A stretch of DNA of 64,000 nucleotides, taken from Rheinheimera sp. Lineage in GTDB: Bacteria > Pseudomonadota > Gammaproteobacteria > Enterobacterales > Alteromonadaceae. The DNA lies in assembly GCA_003543135.1 (NCBI GenBank), contig DPJG01000022.1:124001-188000 (forward strand). Direction: 5' to 3'. The position numbers were made by a program, and so were the translations under genes. Positions 61,647 to 64,000 of the stretch are shown one piece after another (within the stretch, counting starts at the first letter, position 1; the number at the start of each line of letters is the position of its first letter). Below the pieces are notes generated by a model. That model worked only from the letters and a program-made list of their open reading frames with translations, was not told the DNA's origin and did not search any database.

Positions 61647-62555
61647 ATGGCCGTTCATACCCCACTGCGAGGTTTACGCTGTTTTTGCGTGGCCGCTGAA
61701 TGTTTAAGTTTTAAAGAAACCGCCAGTCAGCTGTATCTGACCCCTTCGGCTGTCAGTCATCAAATCAAACAACTGGAAGAAAGCCTGGGTTTTAGCCTGT
61801 TTGAACGCCAGACCAGAGCCGTGATATTAACAGCCGAAGGCCGGCGTTTTTACCAGGCCATTCACCCTGTGTTACATACATTGTCGGCCACTGTTGCGGA
61901 GTTCTGTCAAAGCAAAAGGGAGCAGGTGGTTAGCATCACACTGCCGGAATTTTTTGCCAGCGAATTTTTTGTCCCCAGATTGGTTGGTTGGTCAACTCAA
62001 TATCCACAAGTAAATTTACGGCTGGAAACGGTGAAATCACGTCAGGACGCGAGTCGTCACACCGATTTGCAAATAGTGCTGGCCAGCAGCAAACCAACAG
62101 ATAAAACAGCTTATCAATTGTTTGCAATCAGTTATGTGCCAGCTTGCAGCCCTGAGTTATTTCAGCGATTGCAAACCGGGTCGGCAGATTTACCCTTGCT
62201 GGAAACAGTGCCGCTGATCGTGCATCAGGCCAGGCCCTGGTGCTGGCATCAATGGGCTGATCAGGCCGGTTATGACGACTTCAGACCCAGACAAATTATC
62301 CAGCTCGACAGCATGTTCAGCGTGGCCAGAGCGGCGCAGCAAGGCCTGGGGATTGCGCTGATCCCTTTGCCTATCAGCCAGAGCTGGTTTGATAGTGGCA
62401 CTCTGGTGCGGTTGTTTGACGAGGAGCTGCACACCCGGGACCATTATTATCTGGTGCAACATGAGCAACACCAGCAAAAACCGGAGATCCAGTTATTAAT
62501 CGACTGGATATTGGCTGGTTTTGCCAAATGCAACAACAGTGGTACAGATGAATGA
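61647..62555 (+). CDS. LysR-family transcriptional regulator
   Basis: This 302-residue regulator has an N-terminal winged helix (LRCFCVAAECLSFKETASQL, then YLTPSAVSHQIKQLEESLGF) and a C-terminal periplasmic-binding-fold effector domain (about 93-295). It resembles the GcvA-type branch (LRGLRCF start, SAVSHQIKQLE). A GGAG site lies 10 bases before the ATG. The next gene, a TPR protein on the same strand, has a promoter with palindromes 30-100 bases after this gene and may be its target. The effector is unknown. Confidence 0.9.
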   Translation: MAVHTPLRGLRCFCVAAECLSFKETASQLYLTPSAVSHQIKQLEESLGFSLFERQTRAVILTAEGRRFYQAIHPVLHTLSATVAEFCQSKREQVVSITLPEFFASEFFVPRLVGWSTQYPQVNLRLETVKSRQDASRHTDLQIVLASSKPTDKTAYQLFAISYVPACSPELFQRLQTGSADLPLLETVPLIVHQARPWCWHQWADQAGYDDFRPRQIIQLDSMFSVARAAQQGLGIALIPLPISQSWFDSGTLVRLFDEELHTRDHYYLVQHEQHQQKPEIQLLIDWILAGFAKCNNSGTDE

Positions 62556-62563
62556 ACTTCAGC

Positions 62564-62613
62564 TGTCAGCTGCAATTTTCTCGTTTGTCAGCTGACATCC
62601 CGGCCCCTAGAGT
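62564..62613 (+). promoter_or_regulatory. Promoter of the TPR protein gene with overlapping palindromes
   Basis: TTGTCA (62585-62590), 17 bases, TAGAGT (62608-62613) form a sigma-70-like promoter about 50 bases before the TPR gene. TGTCAGCTGACA (62586-62597) is a perfect 12-bp palindrome overlapping the -35. A second copy of TGTCAGCTG lies at 62564-62572, exactly 22 bases upstream. A dimeric regulator binding both, perhaps the adjacent LysR protein, is the natural reading. Confidence 0.6.
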
Positions 62614-62664
62614 TGGCGATACAACAGGCAGCAGCTTTGTTGTATACCAACCAGGAGCAAAACC

Positions 62665-63162
62665 ATGAAACTGATTCAATCACGCTGTTTATTGGCCACC
62701 TCTTTGTTGTTGGCCAGTTTTGCCAGTCAGGCTGGCAGTCAAAGTTATCAAATGGTGCTGATGACGGAAAATACCGCAACAGCACAGAGCAAAACCCAGC
62801 CGGCTGCCAGCGCAGCAACAACAGATCCCTATATCCGGCAAACCAGGCTCTGTGTCGCTTACAGCCAACAAGGCCAAACTGCCGAGGCAATGCGGGCTTG
62901 TCATCAGGCCGTCATGCTGGTGCGGCAAGCTGGCGACCGCCCTGTAGGCATGCAGCGGCAGCTGCGCTCTTATGCTTATAGCAACAGGGGGGTGGCCAAG
63001 GCACTCAGTGGCGACCATCTTGGCGCCCTGACAGATTTTCAGCGTGCATACCTGATTAACGCCAATGCAGTCAGCCAGCACAACCTTGGCAAACTGGTCA
63101 AGGCGCTGCATTCGGACGCGCCTTTACTGGCAGCTTCCCTGGCTGATAGCAACAACGACTAA
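62665..63162 (+). CDS. Exported TPR-like protein
   Basis: This 165-residue precursor has a signal peptide ending SQAG (about residue 24) and an AGGAG site before the ATG. The mature part is Ala/Thr-rich (about 35-52) and then shows two TPR-like units: YSQQGQTAEAMRACHQAVML and NRGVAKALSGDHLGALTDFQ then RAYLINAN. Two cysteines could form a disulfide. It is periplasmic by prediction, and its partner is unknown. It lies between a LysR regulator and a 48-residue gene. Confidence 0.82.
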   Translation: MKLIQSRCLLATSLLLASFASQAGSQSYQMVLMTENTATAQSKTQPAASAATTDPYIRQTRLCVAYSQQGQTAEAMRACHQAVMLVRQAGDRPVGMQRQLRSYAYSNRGVAKALSGDHLGALTDFQRAYLINANAVSQHNLGKLVKALHSDAPLLAASLADSNND

Positions 63163-63210
63163 TCAAACTTTTGGGTGCCGGTATAGCCCCCGTTATTACA
63201 GGAGAGGCAG

Positions 63211-63357
63211 ATGAAAAGTTATCACAGCATTTTTCCAAGCCAGACCAGTAACTTACAGCTGTTCTTCTGGCATTGTTGGCAAGGCATAACAGAGCAGTGG
63301 CAGTTTTATCAGCACTTAGCCGTCAGCCAATGGGATCCACATGACGAAAATCTGTAA
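63211..63357 (+). CDS. 48-residue Trp/His-rich small protein, unknown
   Basis: This short frame starts with ATG at 63211, preceded by ACAGGAGAGGCAG, a very good ribosome site, and ends at TAA 63355-63357. The product is MKSYHSIFPSQTSNLQLFFW followed by HCWQGITEQWQF and YQHLAVSQWDPHDENL. It has four Trp and three Phe in 48 residues and no signal peptide. It lies 49 bases after the TPR gene, so it may be co-transcribed. I know no family. The ribosome site and position support it. Confidence 0.6.
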   Translation: MKSYHSIFPSQTSNLQLFFWHCWQGITEQWQFYQHLAVSQWDPHDENL

Positions 63358-63458
63358 GCCAAATGTCGATTAATCAGCACAGCTATATGATGTTACTGCT
63401 ACCTTTAGCCTTTTACATGGCATAATAACGGCCTTTTGCAAAATGGCGGGTAAAGAAC

Positions 63459-63881
63459 ATGCGGGTATGTGGCGTTGAGATTAAAGGCAGTGAAATAATT
63501 TTGTGTTTGATGGAAATGGATAACGGCCTGATGGTGTTGCCCGATTGCCGTCAGGTGCGTTTCCCACTGCTAAACGATCAGGATACTGAGCAGATGCGCA
63601 AGTTTCAGTTCAGTATGGCCAAACTGGCAGAAGATTATAAAATCAGCAAGTTTTTGGTGCGTGAAAGACCGCAAAAAGGCAAGTTTTCCGGTTCAGCCGT
63701 TGGTTTTAAAATTGAAGCTGCACTGCAGTTGATCCCAACAGTAGATACTGTCATTTGTACCAATGCAGCCATTAAAGACAAACTGGCCAGGCACCCTGTT
63801 CCTGTTGATTTCAGAGATACAGGCCTTAAAGCCTTCCAGGAAAGCGCCTTTATTACCGCTTACGCCTATCTTATTTATTAA
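63459..63881 (+). CDS. DUF3010 family protein
   Basis: This 140-residue cytosolic protein matches the DUF3010 family of marine gammaproteobacteria. MRVCGVEIKGSEIILCLMEM opens with a strand pair resembling RuvC/RNase H-fold proteins. VRERPQKGKFSGSAVGFKIE follows in the middle, and the end is GLKAFQESAFITAYAYLIY. The acidic residues in the first strand and in the ESAF region could be metal ligands of a nuclease-like site, but no activity is known to me. It is followed by a terminator. Confidence 0.85.
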   Translation: MRVCGVEIKGSEIILCLMEMDNGLMVLPDCRQVRFPLLNDQDTEQMRKFQFSMAKLAEDYKISKFLVRERPQKGKFSGSAVGFKIEAALQLIPTVDTVICTNAAIKDKLARHPVPVDFRDTGLKAFQESAFITAYAYLIY

Positions 63882-63904
63882 TCACAAGTTTCTGCCGGTA
63901 AAAG

Positions 63905-63929
63905 TCCCTGCTCATGCGGGGATTTTTTT
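63905..63929 (+). terminator. Terminator of the DUF3010 gene
   Basis: TCCCTGC, loop TCAT, GCGGGGA (one G-T pair), then seven Ts. It lies 24 bases after the stop codon. Confidence 0.85.
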
Positions 63930-64000
63930 ATGCTTTTAAGAAGCGGATTGGTGGGGTTAGTGGCTTTATTGGGAGCCTTGATATCCCTCGCAGAGCTCGG
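63930..64000 (+). CDS. Possible start of a membrane or exported protein (cut by right edge)
   Basis: From the ATG at 63930 the frame stays open to the edge and reads MLLRSGLVGLVALLGALISL then AEL, a signal-peptide-like hydrophobic stretch. GGGGA 7 bases upstream could serve as a ribosome site, but it is the right arm of the preceding terminator. With 23 codons visible this cannot be settled. Confidence 0.28.
   Translation, partial: MLLRSGLVGLVALLGALISLAEL

Overview
The window reads as ordinary chromosome from a Gram-negative gammaproteobacterium. The glrK-qseG-glrR order, the leuABCD operon behind a leucine leader peptide, srkA next to dsbA, speE divergent from speA, a cyclophilin with a GlyGly-CTERM tail and a DUF3010 gene all fit the Alteromonadales/Chromatiaceae group. 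Rheinheimera or Alishewanella is my best guess, from gene style only. Coding density is high. I see no rRNA, CRISPR array, insertion sequence, prophage or plasmid backbone.

Layout. 1-4480 (minus): an HDOD gene cut by the left edge, DUF2288, the GlrR/QseG/GlrK envelope two-component system and a 64-aa membrane protein. 4.8-9.1 kb: a TonB-dependent receptor divergent from a YfiR-like periplasmic protein and a histidine kinase. 9.2-10.7 kb: an adenosine-deaminase-family enzyme and tRNA-Leu(UAA) with its promoter. 10.85-15.9 kb: leu promoter, leader peptide, attenuator and leuABCD. 16-18.5 kb: proBA. 18.6-26.9 kb: OmpA-family lipoprotein, DMT exporter, DUF4124 protein, speE and speA, two tandem PlsC-type acyltransferases and a methyltransferase. 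27-30.6 kb: receiver protein, FHA membrane protein, trypsin-like protease and a CnoX-like chaperedoxin. 31-33.3 kb: ilvIH.

33.3-41.2 kb holds a CPA2 antiporter, a small unknown, a Sel1-repeat lipoprotein, a GlyGly-CTERM cyclophilin, a BenE-type permease operon and purT. 41.2-42.8 kb has an orphan ParA-like ATPase with a ribbon-helix-helix partner, preceded by stacked inverted repeats. Then come ccoG, srkA, two tandem dsbA genes with different active sites, a RIO kinase, an isochorismatase-fold protein, DUF4920 and three unknown small genes (49.4-50.5 kb).

50.5-54.4 kb is the most striking part. A BlaI-like repressor, a BlaR1-like M56 membrane protease whose C-terminal sensor is replaced by a complete M23 (LytM) peptidase domain, and an AmpC-like serine hydrolase form one operon. 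It is divergent from a lipoprotein gene across a region with two matching palindromic operators. I read it as a self-contained cell-wall sensing and response circuit. 54.4-64 kb has a 5'-truncated outer-membrane barrel remnant, an ICMT-like methyltransferase, cdd-deoA, an MFS transporter, a methionine-salvage pair (YbdL-like aminotransferase plus YafV-like omega-amidase), an MtnB-like protein in which all three zinc-ligand histidines are glutamine, a LysR regulator facing a promoter with a perfect palindrome, a TPR protein, a 48-aa Trp-rich protein and DUF3010.

The core is housekeeping: branched-chain amino acid, proline, polyamine, purine and pyrimidine-salvage metabolism, plus envelope protein folding. 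The unusual material is in the accessory pockets at 41-43 kb, 50-55 kb and 60-63 kb.
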